The notes beneath the pieces were generated by a model that saw only the letters and a list, made by a program, of their open reading frames with translations, was not told where the DNA came from and ran no database searches. The position numbers and the translations under genes were made by a program. DNA of 64,000 bases from Bdellovibrionales bacterium GWA1_52_35 (lineage in GTDB: Bacteria; Bdellovibrionota; UBA1018). The stretch is taken from the NCBI GenBank assembly GCA_001769805.1, contig MEPO01000027.1, positions 139,276-203,275 on the forward strand, given 5' to 3'. Shown here in pieces: positions 9,427 through 18,518 of the stretch (positions are counted from its first letter, which is position 1; each line of letters begins with the position of its first letter).

Positions 9427-10228
9427 GGCCGCGCAAGGGCTGACGGTCAAACCCCGGCACGTGAAAAACAAAAAGCGCTTCCATAAAACGGAAGAGTTCC
9501 TGATGTTCCTGTCTTGAGGCTTGCGCAATCGCCGCCGCTTTACGGATCGGCAACAGCAAGCCCCACTGGAAATCCCGTATCGCGCGAGGCGAAACCCGCA
9601 ATAAAGAATTCTGAAATCCACCCTGCATCCGAACATGCCGGGTCTGCTCAGTGCGACAATTCGGACAAACCCACCCCGCGTCAGCAGGCAGGCAGCTTAA
9701 AGTCGTCTCCGGAATTCCATTCTCGAGCAGGCCATCCAGACCGGCCTGACAAACCAGGCAAAGCTCAAGCTGGGGCTGATGCCCATTCCATTGAAGAAGT
9801 TTGGCCAGGTAGAAGTTGAGCAAAGCCAGATCAGCGCCCGGCTTATCCGACTCTTCGAGATAAGCCAAGGCATTGGAATGTAACCTAAAAAGATCCGGAC
9901 AGGGCTCTCCCTGGGGTGCCAATTTCAGTATCAGCTCATTGAAAACCGAAGCAAGTGCCAGCTTTTCGAAATCCTTCCGGAGCCCCTCGTAGCCACGTCG
10001 GATATGAGCTTCGCTCAGACTGCAAAGCTCCGCGCCAGGTCGCTGGCTGAAGTGCCACTCGCTCGCCGAAAACGGCTCCAGCGCCCCCCCAAATCTTCGC
10101 GATTGTATGGAATTCCGGGCAAGCGCGGTGATCAGGCCTGAGTTTTCGGTCAAAGCCGAGACAATCCGATGCCGCTCCTCAAAAGGAATGGCTCGTAAAA
10201 CAATGGCGAGATCGCGTTTAAGCTCCAT
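9350..10228 (-). CDS. recO: DNA repair protein RecO
   Basis: RecO loads RecA onto SSB-coated DNA together with RecR, which is also encoded in this window (26430). The 292-residue protein starts with the expected N-terminal OB-fold (MELKRDLAIVLRAIPFEE) and carries the zinc-finger cysteines Cys157-xx-Cys160 and Cys188-xx-Cys191 typical of the family. It is somewhat longer than average, and its C-terminal 25 codons overlap the end of the galE-gmhB gene on the opposite strand. The ATG at 10228 is preferred over an in-frame GTG six codons upstream because it matches the family start; neither has a clear ribosome site. Confidence 0.85.
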   Translation of the reverse strand: MELKRDLAIVLRAIPFEERHRIVSALTENSGLITALARNSIQSRRFGGALEPFSASEWHFSQRPGAELCSLSEAHIRRGYEGLRKDFEKLALASVFNELILKLAPQGEPCPDLFRLHSNALAYLEESDKPGADLALLNFYLAKLLQWNGHQPQLELCLVCQAGLDGLLENGIPETTLSCLPADAGWVCPNCRTEQTRHVRMQGGFQNSLLRVSPRAIRDFQWGLLLPIRKAAAIAQASRQEHQELFRFMEALFVFHVPGFDRQPLRGLRFLDVESSLQPLPVSPPRNQLPLA

Positions 10229-10333
10229 TAATTGAAGAAGTAGCACAAAAGGGAGGTGCTCAACAATTCTATAGCGGGCTCACTAAAAATCAGATAAAAA
10301 GTTTTTTCTGTTGGTACCAACTCTCATTGGCGT

Positions 10334-10409
10334 GGGGCTATAGCTCAGTTGGTAGAGCGCTGCATTCGCATTGCAGAGGCCGACGGTTCGAACCCGTTTA
10401 GCTCCACCA
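10334..10409 (+). tRNA. tRNA-Ala (anticodon CGC)
   Basis: A complete 76-nt cloverleaf. The 7-bp acceptor stem (ggggcta with tagctcc) contains the G3-U70 wobble pair that identifies alanine tRNAs. D arm, a 5-bp anticodon stem (ctgca/tgcag) with loop ttcgcat giving anticodon CGC, and a TTCGAAC T-loop are all present. The terminal CCA is encoded at 10407-10409. It is a single tRNA, not part of a cluster, and reads GCG codons. Confidence 0.97.
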
Positions 10410-10737
10410 ATTTCCTCACAACCCCAAATACATACTTGTGATCCCCTGAGTATCCTTTTTTATATTAACTTACTTTAATATCTTTGGTGCGATGCATATT
10501 TTTTAAAGCCATTTAATTTAATAGCAAATAACGAATATTTAAGAACTTTCCCGCCGTCAAACAAGTGTCAGAACGGTCTTTTTCTGAAAACGGGTTTTTT
10601 ATTTCCGAGAGAAAAGTATTCCTTCACAATTTCTTGATCGGAGATTTTTCCGTTTCACGCATTCCAACTCCTGTAGCTCTCTGTGGCGCAAGGAGGAGGA
10701 TGCTGCATTTTTTTTAAACTATCTGAGGAGAATAAGT
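10410..10737 (+). other. Intergenic region ahead of the lipoprotein gene
   Basis: About 330 bases without a gene. The left part is AT-rich. The only sites I can support are the ribosome site GAGGAG at about 10724-10729 before the lipoprotein ATG, and a T-rich stretch with A/T runs that may hold the promoter, although no clear -35/-10 pair is seen. No small gene with a ribosome site was found on either strand. Confidence 0.5.
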
Positions 10738-13449
10738 ATGAAGTTTAATTCTAAGAGAGTGGCGTTGCTCGCCCTCGCTGTATCCATCGCAGGTACGGGT
10801 TGTACTGGTGGATCGGCCCCAGTCGCCAGCAGCGACGGTATTAGCGTTGGCGATGGTGACGGTGGCACAACACCATCAAGTGCAGTCGTTCTGTCTGGAG
10901 TTCTCGCGTTACAGGGATCGCAAAGTTTTGCTGCTCAAAAATCGTCTTTCATGACCAAAAGCAGCTTCGCGACCCTGGCGGACGCGGAGGATTTCCGGAT
11001 CTCGTGTTCCACGTTTGAAGCGACCCCGAAGAGCTGCGGCGGCCCCGTTGCAAGTAATGGTGCATTCAACGTCTCCTGCGATGGCTTTGCCGCCATTCCG
11101 TTTGGTTGCTTTGTCTACAACACGGCTACCTTCAACAACTATCCGATCACTTTCAACGTCAATTCCACGGACGAGAAATCGGCAATGAACGTTGCCGCAA
11201 CCACGATTACAGGCATCGACCTGGTGATCGATACGGATACGGGCACTGCCACTGCAGCAGCGACCATCACCAACCCTGACACGATCGAAGAAGTCGTGGT
11301 GGATGCGGATGCCTTCAATGGCTTCAATGGTCCATGGACACTTCTGGTGAAGTCCTATGCCGATGCAGCGTCGAAATACTCAGACGCTGATTGGACAATG
11401 ATGAAGAACGATTATTGTCGCAAAAATTATTGGAACACTTGCGGCGGCACTTGCTCGGACAGCGGACAGACTGCGGCCTGCTCTGCTGCAAACGTCGCAG
11501 CGATCACCAATGAAACAGCGTACAACGGAGTCGTTGGCGAGCGCATGGGCACCGACCCGATGCCCCTTTACTTCGTTGCGAAGACAGCCGGGGACGTTCG
11601 CACTCTTGAAGTGTGGCCAAGCGCGGCTGCGAAGAGTTCCTGTGTCGCATCTGGTAGCAGCTATAGTTGGCTGTTCTCGGATGGTGATGGCGGCAAAGCA
11701 GATATTCCGTTCAACTTCACAGTGGCAGAAGGCAACGGCTGCTCAACTGATGATGCGGCAAATAATCCGTCACTCTGCTTGAGCAAAAAACTCGGCACAG
11801 CTGCTGATACCATGATCACCCAATGGTTCCCATTCATGGCTGGGGACACGCGCGTAGTACCGTCCATCGCGGCCACATGCAAATACATGGTCAACCCTCC
11901 GAATGAGCTGTGGAACCCAAGTCAAGCTGTCGTTGATGCCTGTCAGGCAGACACCACTGGCTGTAAACTCATGGGTAATGACCCGATGAATGCGGCCCGC
12001 TCCTACCTGTTCGCAAAAATCTATGCGGGAGCCACCAATGCCGGGACATCTGACCCGGTCCTCTTGGCTCTCAGCGATCGCGATTTCAGCGACAACGTCA
12101 TCCCGACTGGAAGCGCAGACCTCAAATACGGCTATCGCACCTGGACCGGCGGCGGAGAAACCTGGACCGAAGTCACGAGTCCTGAACGTGTCGATCTCGG
12201 TGGCTGTTTGCAGTGGCCGGATTGGGCACAATGCCAATTGGGTGGCTGCACTACACCGCAGAATCCCACGATCGTTGCAGTTGGCAGAATGGTTACCAAC
12301 TATGGACCCAATGCTGCCGCGTCAACTGACGACAATAGCTGGAAATGCAACATGCCGGAAAAACGCCTGCTGGTTGCCAACGAACAAGGCTATATCACTC
12401 TCGATGGTGTGAAGTACCTGGAAGCCCAGCCGTTCATTACCGTGAGCAGCGTCAACAAGGAAACCTGGTCTCAGGTTTGCGAACTGACAGACACGACTCC
12501 AGAACCAGACGCAACCCTTGGATATCAGACTTTCCCGGCTGACTTTACCAATGCACAGATTGTTACCGAAGCCGGTAATCGTCAAAACGGCGGCAGCCCC
12601 GAGCAGCAAAAGGGAACGATGATGGGAGCTCTCTACGAGCTGATCACTCGCGCAGCTGAAGGCGGCGGCAGCGATAGCTCACCCACCTTCTGGAACGGAA
12701 CCAAATCGATCAGTTGTACTGATATCAAAGACGGAAATGACGGTGCTCCGATCAACTTTGAAACGGACATCGATCCTCTCTTCAAGAGCACCCATGATTC
12801 ATGGCAGCTGAGCAGCTTGCTCAAATGCGTGATGATCGGGATTTATAATAACAAGGGAACCTGCAGTGGCGTTGCACCAAACATTACGTGTGACGGTACT
12901 TATGGTGCCGTTGCTGCTGATGTGCAAAACCAGGGAGCTGATATTGCTGGTTTCGCCGAGTCCGGGACCACCGGATATCCGACGATCTTCGTGACCCTTG
13001 GAACCAACAGCTGTCTGCCGAAGTTCCAGATGACGTCACTTTGTACTGACGGCTTCTGCGAACCCAAAGTCATCTGCTCGGATTACGTAGCAGAAGACGG
13101 CGGATGCTCCACCGGAGCGCAGCCTGCCAGCATGATGGGCGTGCTCAAGGCTGAGGCATTACCGGGGAACAAATTCAACTTCTTTGAAAAGAGTGTTCGA
13201 TACGATGTACGGTTTGATCCGGGCACCAGTGTCAATACTGTCTGTCAGAGATCTGAATTCATGACCATAACAAGCGATGCGATCACTGCAGCTCCGGCTG
13301 CCGGGTTCGACATCGGCATGATCTTCGATAATCGTGAATCCGAGACCAACATCAGCAGTCCAGACCTGGATTGCCAAGGTCAGGCTTTGAGCCCCACAGC
13401 CCAATCCCGCTCCGGGTTCAAGATGTACACGACCTTCACCAAGCAATAA
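10738..13449 (+). CDS. Large cysteine-rich lipoprotein, function unknown
   Basis: A 903-residue exported protein. It starts with a lysine-containing signal peptide and a lipobox-like GTGC ending at Cys22, followed by a Gly/Ser/Asp-rich linker, so it should be a lipid-anchored periplasmic or outer-membrane protein. The rest is rich in Cys (about 30), Thr, Asp and Trp and shows repeated short Cys-spaced loops, suggesting many disulphides. No enzyme motif or known domain is recognised. It has its own strong ribosome site (GAGGAG) upstream and terminator downstream (13479-13519), so it is a stand-alone transcript. Its size and disulphide potential suggest a surface or adhesin-like role; this is inference only. 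Confidence 0.85.
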   Translation: MKFNSKRVALLALAVSIAGTGCTGGSAPVASSDGISVGDGDGGTTPSSAVVLSGVLALQGSQSFAAQKSSFMTKSSFATLADAEDFRISCSTFEATPKSCGGPVASNGAFNVSCDGFAAIPFGCFVYNTATFNNYPITFNVNSTDEKSAMNVAATTITGIDLVIDTDTGTATAAATITNPDTIEEVVVDADAFNGFNGPWTLLVKSYADAASKYSDADWTMMKNDYCRKNYWNTCGGTCSDSGQTAACSAANVAAITNETAYNGVVGERMGTDPMPLYFVAKTAGDVRTLEVWPSAAAKSSCVASGSSYSWLFSDGDGGKADIPFNFTVAEGNGCSTDDAANNPSLCLSKKLGTAADTMITQWFPFMAGDTRVVPSIAATCKYMVNPPNELWNPSQAVVDACQADTTGCKLMGNDPMNAARSYLFAKIYAGATNAGTSDPVLLALSDRDFSDNVIPTGSADLKYGYRTWTGGGETWTEVTSPERVDLGGCLQWPDWAQCQLGGCTTPQNPTIVAVGRMVTNYGPNAAASTDDNSWKCNMPEKRLLVANEQGYITLDGVKYLEAQPFITVSSVNKETWSQVCELTDTTPEPDATLGYQTFPADFTNAQIVTEAGNRQNGGSPEQQKGTMMGALYELITRAAEGGGSDSSPTFWNGTKSISCTDIKDGNDGAPINFETDIDPLFKSTHDSWQLSSLLKCVMIGIYNNKGTCSGVAPNITCDGTYGAVAADVQNQGADIAGFAESGTTGYPTIFVTLGTNSCLPKFQMTSLCTDGFCEPKVICSDYVAEDGGCSTGAQPASMMGVLKAEALPGNKFNFFEKSVRYDVRFDPGTSVNTVCQRSEFMTITSDAITAAPAAGFDIGMIFDNRESETNISSPDLDCQGQALSPTAQSRSGFKMYTTFTKQ

Positions 13450-13478
13450 GGTGAACGGTTAAGGTCTTTGGACCTTAA

Positions 13479-13519
13479 AGCCCGGCAGTCCGCGGTTGCG
13501 GGTTGCCGGGCTTTTTTTT
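13479..13519 (+). terminator. Terminator of the lipoprotein gene
   Basis: A 9-bp GC stem (agcccggca at 13479-13487, tgccgggct at 13504-13512) is followed by a run of T. It lies 30 bases past the stop codon. A second small hairpin (taaggtc/gacctta, 13460-13477) sits between the stop and the terminator. Confidence 0.93.
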
Positions 13520-13533
13520 ATGATGGGTTCCAA

Positions 13534-14088
13534 ATGAAGATGAATATAAAATTGAAATGGTGGATCTCCGCATTCTTAAGATTCTTGACTGTCGGTGGCG
13601 CATTGGTTCTCGCGGCGCCGTATTTCTGGCCCCTTTCCATCGAGAGGAAGTTCAATACAATGCTAGCGGTGGGGGAACTGAGTTCACTTCCCGAGCTGGC
13701 GCGCGGATACCAGAATTCCACCTGTTTCCAGGAGCAGGCCCTGGCACAGGCGTATCTGGGATATGCCGAATTTCTCGCAGCTCAGGATTCAGCCAGCAAA
13801 GATCCCAGAGGCGTATTTTTTCAGCTCCAGTCAGTAAAAAATAAAATCAGCAGCAGCCTTGAACTAGTGAAAAAGCCCGAAGCGCAGAGCCGCTGGAACA
13901 TTCGCTTGGAAAAGAAAGTGAATACGATGCTTTCAGAGATCATACAGTTCGAGCAAAAGAACCTCGGGCATGTGCTTCAGGCACTTCAGCAGGAGCAACA
14001 GATCTATCAGCAGCAAGCAAAGATGAAGACCTACGAGGCCTGGGGTCGCGAAGCAAGGCAGGCCAGAAAAGACGCAAAAGCCAAGTAA
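13534..14088 (+). CDS. Membrane-anchored protein with Gln-rich coiled coil
   Basis: A 184-residue protein of unknown function. Residues about 11-32 form one transmembrane helix after a basic N-terminus, so the rest probably faces the periplasm. The C-terminal third (about 140-184) is Gln/Lys/Arg-rich and likely coiled coil. The open frame extends back into the preceding terminator; the ATG at 13534 (or 13540) is the first plausible start, although no good ribosome site is visible. It lies between a terminator and an MFS transporter that follows after 49 bases, so it may share that message. Confidence 0.65.
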   Translation: MKMNIKLKWWISAFLRFLTVGGALVLAAPYFWPLSIERKFNTMLAVGELSSLPELARGYQNSTCFQEQALAQAYLGYAEFLAAQDSASKDPRGVFFQLQSVKNKISSSLELVKKPEAQSRWNIRLEKKVNTMLSEIIQFEQKNLGHVLQALQQEQQIYQQQAKMKTYEAWGREARQARKDAKAK

Positions 14089-14098
14089 CTCAAAAATA

Positions 14099-14137
14099 GA
14101 AGTGCAGACCGGCGCCTTCCGATCTAATCTGCACTTC
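14099..14137 (+). repeat. Perfect inverted repeat touching the MFS start codon
   Basis: Ten-base arms (gaagtgcaga at 14099-14108, tctgcacttc at 14128-14137) surround a 19-base spacer. The right arm ends exactly one base before the ATG at 14138. As RNA it would fold over the site where a ribosome binds; as DNA it could be an operator. It has no T-run, so it is not a typical terminator. Confidence 0.75.
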
Positions 14138-15286
14138 ATGAAATTGGCAGAAAATCAGCAACCCATGTACCGTTTCCTGGCGGTACTCACCGCTGCCTCA
14201 ACTGTAGGTTTCCAGGCTTACTCCATTCTTTTCAACAATTATGCGGTCGAGGTTGTGAAACTCGAAGCCAACGGTGTCGGGCTCATTCAGTCCATCCGCG
14301 AAATTCCAGGATTTTTGGCGCTTCTGGCGGTTTTTGTCATGCTCGTCATCAAAGAACACCGACTGGCGGCGATGTCCGTTGCTTTGCTCGGGCTCGGAAC
14401 CGCAATGACTGGCTTTCTACCGAGCTTTACCGGTCTCGCCTTTTCGACCCTGATCATGAGCTTTGGGCTTCACTACTTTGAAACAAGCAATCAATCACTC
14501 ACCCTGCAATATTTCTCCAAAGGCTCCGCCCCGCTCGTTCTCGGACGTTTGCGGAGTCTTGCCGCGGTTTCCAGCATTGCTTCAGGATTTTTCATCTGGC
14601 TTTTGGGTCATGTTTTTGAATTCAAAGCTGTCTTCTTCATCGTTGGAATGCTCGTTTCTTCCGTCGGGGTCTGGGCCTTCCGGCAGGAGCCTACCCACGC
14701 GGACATTCCAGCTCAGAAACCACGAATGGTTCTTAAAAAAAAGTACCTGCTCTTTTATGTGCTCACATTCCTGTCTGGTGCCCGTCGGCAGATTTTTATC
14801 GTTTTCTCAATGTTTCTGCTCGTAAAGCATTTTCATTTTTCGGTGCATGAAATGGCCGGCCTTTTCATCGTGAACAACGTGATTGCATACCTGATGAATC
14901 CAATCATCGGGCGGGCAATTGTTCGTTTCGGCGAAAGGAAAATCAGCTCGATAGAGTACTTGGGCGTGGTCATCATATTTTTGATTTACGCGTTTACCAC
15001 CTCAAAATTGCTCGTTACCTTGATGTATATTGCCGATTCCCTGCTCTTTAACTTTTCGGTTGCCATCCGAACTTACTTTCAGAAGATCAGCGATCCAGCC
15101 GACATCTCCTCGTCCATGGCTGTGGGTTTCACAATCAATCATGTGGCCGCAGTTTTCCTGCCGGCTCTCGGTGGGTTGCTTTGGATGATCGATTACCGGA
15201 TCCCGTTCCTGATCGGCGCTGCTTTGGGTGTTGTCTCGCTTGTAACCGCGCAGAGGATGGTAAGCAGTACCGAAGCGGAATCATGA
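14138..15286 (+). CDS. Major facilitator superfamily transporter
   Basis: A 382-residue integral membrane protein with about twelve hydrophobic helices in two halves, separated by a basic cytoplasmic loop near residue 195-205, as in MFS carriers. The substrate is unknown. The first half has the loop feature REIPGF; no drug-export or sugar-specific motif was recognised. Two starts are possible: ATG 14138, which abuts the right arm of a perfect inverted repeat, and ATG 14165. Neither has a clear ribosome site, and an in-frame GTG at 14102 lies inside the left arm. It converges with the HAD-ATPase gene at 15322. Confidence 0.8.
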   Translation: MKLAENQQPMYRFLAVLTAASTVGFQAYSILFNNYAVEVVKLEANGVGLIQSIREIPGFLALLAVFVMLVIKEHRLAAMSVALLGLGTAMTGFLPSFTGLAFSTLIMSFGLHYFETSNQSLTLQYFSKGSAPLVLGRLRSLAAVSSIASGFFIWLLGHVFEFKAVFFIVGMLVSSVGVWAFRQEPTHADIPAQKPRMVLKKKYLLFYVLTFLSGARRQIFIVFSMFLLVKHFHFSVHEMAGLFIVNNVIAYLMNPIIGRAIVRFGERKISSIEYLGVVIIFLIYAFTTSKLLVTLMYIADSLLFNFSVAIRTYFQKISDPADISSSMAVGFTINHVAAVFLPALGGLLWMIDYRIPFLIGAALGVVSLVTAQRMVSSTEAES

Positions 15287-15321
15287 AGCATCTTTAAAAA
15301 GGAAAAAGGAAACAGGCCTCC

Positions 15322-17025
15322 TTAAACGGCGTATCGTGCCCTCAGAAGCCCGCAGACGAGCCTTCTTGCTTCTTTGGGGCCAAGATCTGCACGGCTTTCT
15401 ATCCGATGGACCTCGTCCGCAAGAGTTTCGTCTTTGATATCAGAACGAAACCAGCGCGAAAAATCTCCAGCCCTGAGATGGTGCGCCCAAGTGCCTTCAT
15501 CCAAACCTTCGGAGATCTGGACAAACAACGCGAGATTCTGCGCCTTCAGATTCAGCAGGTTCTGCGGTCCACGAAAATAGAAGCTGCTGCTTCCGAGATC
15601 ACCTTCAGCGTACTTTCGAACGTGCCGGATGCGTTCGGCGCGCCCAAGGAGTGTCTCCATTACGAAAGGCTCCTGGCCTCCTGTAAAGAGCCATGCAATC
15701 ACATCCTCCTTTCGTTCTGGCAGACTCAGGGGCCCGGAGACCGGCCTTCCTGCTGCATAGCTGAACTCAGCGAGAGTTCGGTTGGGAGACTCACCAACTG
15801 CAATTATTGTATCTACAAGCCGAAGAATTGGAGCAGCGACTTCATTCGGGTGAACAGTAAGAAGAACGGTCTCTCCAAGTTTTGCAGGCACAGTGAGCGG
15901 AGCCGTCCCTAATGCGGTTGGCAACATGTGATGAGCCTCGTCGATCACGATCCAATGCGGCCTGCTCGTCCTTGCTCGCATGGCATTTAACGCAGGAAGA
16001 AGACCTGCAAGGAATGCAGGACGATCGAACAGGGGAACCCCCACCAAGTTCACGCTTAAGCTCACCTTCGGATCCATGAGCAGCTTCAGAATTTCATCGA
16101 GTTCCGGCGCTCGCCGGAGGCTTCCGACTGATACGATCTCATCAAGAGTGCTGTAATCCCCTTCGGGATCAATAATGCACACCTGATAATCACGCGCATG
16201 AATTCTCTCAATCAAGCCGGCCGCAAATCTGGATTTTCCAGCCCCCGGCGGTCCCGCGATCAGAATGTTCTGACCGTAAGAGGGCGCCCAAACTATTCTG
16301 CCATCAAGTCGCTTCCCAAGCTCAATATGATTATGCACGAGCTTCGGTGCCAGAATCTGGAGATCGTCTTCAATGATTTTTTCAATAACGTCCACTACCC
16401 CATCGCTCGCGCAACCGTCCGTGACCCAAACGGCGACTTCCTTGATCGAAGAAATTGCATTCTTCACCGCTATAGGACATTCACTACTGCGCAAAAGCGA
16501 GTAATCGTTTTCTGAATCACCAATTCCGACCACCTCATGAAAAGAAAGACCCATTTTTCTGAGAATATAGGCCGTACCGGATGCCTTGTTGATTCCGGGC
16601 GGAAGAACCATCAGGGATTTTCCGTTAAAAATGATCTGAGCCTCCAGTCCGAGCTTTTGAATCCCGTCAAGAATTTTTGATTTTTCCGAGACATCTGTCG
16701 CGGCTATTACCTGGCCGATGACCAACGGATCAACGCCCATGTCTTTGAATTTTTCCAGGAGCTTTTCAGACAGAGGCTCCGACAGAAGCTTGGTCTCATT
16801 GGATCTCGGGTTGAAAACAACCGCGCCGTTCTCGGCGACAACATATTCGAACAGATCGAGCCGCGAACAGATGCGCCTCAAATCAGCAAGCCGTCTTCCG
16901 GTTACCACGATCGCGCGCCTGCCTGATAATTTAAGCCGCTCGAGGGCACGGATGACAGCCGGCAGAAGCACTCCGTTGCTGGCAAGCGTTTCATCGTAGT
17001 CGGCAGCTATGGCAAAATAGCGCAT
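15322..17025 (-). CDS. HAD phosphatase fused to HerA-like P-loop ATPase
   Basis: A 567-residue fusion. Residues 1-220 are a HAD-IIB phosphatase (Cof/sucrose-phosphatase type) with nucleophile region ADYDET (Asp9, Asp11) and the acidic motif GDSENDY at 169-175. Residues about 235-430 are a P-loop ATPase resembling the HerA/DUF87 group: Walker A GPPGAGKS (258-265) and Walker B WIVIDEAHH (358-366). Residues about 480-567 form a separate C-terminal domain with FYFRGPQN and conserved Trp/Arg positions. Proteins with this order exist in other bacteria but their function is not established to my knowledge. It starts 41 bases after the secreted Cx5R phosphatase gene, so both may be on one message. 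Confidence 0.88.
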   Translation of the reverse strand: MRYFAIAADYDETLASNGVLLPAVIRALERLKLSGRRAIVVTGRRLADLRRICSRLDLFEYVVAENGAVVFNPRSNETKLLSEPLSEKLLEKFKDMGVDPLVIGQVIAATDVSEKSKILDGIQKLGLEAQIIFNGKSLMVLPPGINKASGTAYILRKMGLSFHEVVGIGDSENDYSLLRSSECPIAVKNAISSIKEVAVWVTDGCASDGVVDVIEKIIEDDLQILAPKLVHNHIELGKRLDGRIVWAPSYGQNILIAGPPGAGKSRFAAGLIERIHARDYQVCIIDPEGDYSTLDEIVSVGSLRRAPELDEILKLLMDPKVSLSVNLVGVPLFDRPAFLAGLLPALNAMRARTSRPHWIVIDEAHHMLPTALGTAPLTVPAKLGETVLLTVHPNEVAAPILRLVDTIIAVGESPNRTLAEFSYAAGRPVSGPLSLPERKEDVIAWLFTGGQEPFVMETLLGRAERIRHVRKYAEGDLGSSSFYFRGPQNLLNLKAQNLALFVQISEGLDEGTWAHHLRAGDFSRWFRSDIKDETLADEVHRIESRADLGPKEARRLVCGLLRARYAV

Positions 17026-17066
17026 AAACTACTGCCAAGTGCAAATTCAGTGCGAGACGCTTGACG

Positions 17067-17786
17067 TTACCTACAGATAAATGCCGGCGGCACACTTACA
17101 ATTGGCTCCTGCTCACAGACGGAAGGGTCCAACTGACTTAGGGAAATCCTTCCAGAGCTGACGAGCGCTGCCATTTTCAGGTAAAGCGGAGTCAAGTTGG
17201 CACGTACTGCGGCAACAATACTTGCGGGCTTGCCGGGATCGGCGCCTTCATAGCCTTTGGCGCACATTTCATTTCTGAAAAGATCTTCAGGTGTACGCTT
17301 CTCGAGCATTAAACGGAAAATCGCCGAAAGATATCCGGTCCGGTCCTCACCCATGGTGCAGTGGAAAAAAGCCATCCGGCCTTTCGTTTGATACACGCTA
17401 GACAAAACATCCAAGGCTTGCAAAGTCTGCCGGCATTTGGCCCTGTACCCGTCACGGTTATCCCAGCGAAAAGGAATCGAAAAAATTCTAGCTGCCGGAA
17501 CCCCCGACTCTTTCCAGTCCTGAATCTCCCCGCGCACTTCATTCTTCGTCTCATTTTTGAAAATAATCACGTCTGTTACGCCGTACTTTGCAAGTGAGGG
17601 GACTTTCGAATCCGGACTACCGCCTCGCAAAATCCGCCCAGCGCCTGTTGCCACTAAATGTGCGTTGGGAACGTCGATACCCGGTATTGAGGAAGGGAAC
17701 GGGGATTTATGCTCTGAGGCAATGCTCGCAGTGAACCACCCCAGAAAGAGGAGTGAGGACAAAGTGAATTTGTGAAGTAAAAACAT
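17067..17786 (-). CDS. Secreted protein phosphatase of the Cx5R (tyrosine/dual-specificity) type
   Basis: A 239-residue protein with an N-terminal signal peptide (cleavage near IASEH, residue 24). The active-site loop HCTMGEDRTGY gives catalytic Cys143 and Arg149, the Cx5R signature of tyrosine and dual-specificity phosphatases and phosphoinositide phosphatases. The RILRGGSPD segment near 51-59 also matches bacterial secreted phosphatases of this type. Its export suggests action in the periplasm or outside the cell, for example on host or prey phosphoproteins, polyphosphate or inositol phosphates; the substrate is unknown. It may be cotranscribed with the downstream HAD-ATPase fusion. Confidence 0.85.
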   Translation of the reverse strand: MFLLHKFTLSSLLFLGWFTASIASEHKSPFPSSIPGIDVPNAHLVATGAGRILRGGSPDSKVPSLAKYGVTDVIIFKNETKNEVRGEIQDWKESGVPAARIFSIPFRWDNRDGYRAKCRQTLQALDVLSSVYQTKGRMAFFHCTMGEDRTGYLSAIFRLMLEKRTPEDLFRNEMCAKGYEGADPGKPASIVAAVRANLTPLYLKMAALVSSGRISLSQLDPSVCEQEPIVSVPPAFICR

Positions 17787-17824
17787 GAGAGCAAACTAAC
17801 ATGACGCACTGCGCGATTCCAGCA

Positions 17825-17865
17825 AATTATCTGCTCCTGCCCGTCCTTGGACCAGGCAGATAATT
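17825..17865. repeat. Inverted repeat after the six-Cys protein gene
   Basis: Ten-base perfect arms (aattatctgc at 17825-17834, gcagataatt at 17856-17865), with some further pairing inside. It lies 12 bases past the stop of the gene at 17878-18339 on the minus strand. No T-run follows, so a transcript-end stabilising hairpin or weak terminator is the best reading. Confidence 0.6.
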
Positions 17866-17877
17866 GAATTGGAAGAC

Positions 17878-18339
17878 TTACTGGCAGTAAGGAACGTCAA
17901 AAGCCTTGTTGAACACGGCATTCAGACCGGCGTTGTGGCTCTGCTCATAAACCGTCACCCGATAAGACGTGGGATACTGAACGGTGACTGACTCCCAGTC
18001 GATGCAGGTATCACCCTTGTGATTGTACTTCACGCAGCGCGACTCGGAGTGAGTCAGGGGTGCACTGAGGTATCTAGTCTCATAGCGCACGCATTGATTG
18101 AAGCGATAGCCGAACTCAACGCATACGGTGCGGTTCGGCTGAATCGGACGGATGTTCTGTCCATCGACGCAGAGCTCGTCGACAGAGACAGAGATATTGC
18201 CAAAGAAGATGGATGAGAAGCCCGCAATCAAGCCGGCCTGGCGGATTTCACTCCAGGAAGAAGCCGGACCAACATTGGAAGCGTAGGCGCTGCTCAAGAG
18301 CGACGCGGCAATCAAAAGGGCTAAAGAAATGCGTTTCAT
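17878..18339 (-). CDS. Secreted six-cysteine protein, copy B
   Basis: A 153-residue protein with a clear signal peptide (MKRISLALLIAASLLSSAYA) and a small mature domain. Six cysteines (57, 73, 83, 102, 112, 152) match one-for-one those of the neighbour at 18519-18977. Shared strings include DELC, ETRY and SRCVK. This spacing suggests three disulphides in an extracellular domain. No known family is recognised. It lies 179 bases downstream of its paralogue and has its own RBS-like upstream region, so it is probably a gene duplication product with partly separate expression. Confidence 0.82.
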   Translation of the reverse strand: MKRISLALLIAASLLSSAYASNVGPASSWSEIRQAGLIAGFSSIFFGNISVSVDELCVDGQNIRPIQPNRTVCVEFGYRFNQCVRYETRYLSAPLTHSESRCVKYNHKGDTCIDWESVTVQYPTSYRVTVYEQSHNAGLNAVFNKAFDVPYCQ

Positions 18340-18518
18340 AAAAATTCTCCAATTTTTTCAATTAATGAATGACTGAGTGGACGGGTAGCACAGACCCGAT
18401 TCCAGCGCATGAACTGCGCAAAACTTCTTTTTAGAAGAGATTCCTTCGTAATTTCAAGCACTTGAGAAAAAGAGAACAGAAGCAAACCGTCACAGGGTGT
18501 GACACTGGCTTCAGGCAC

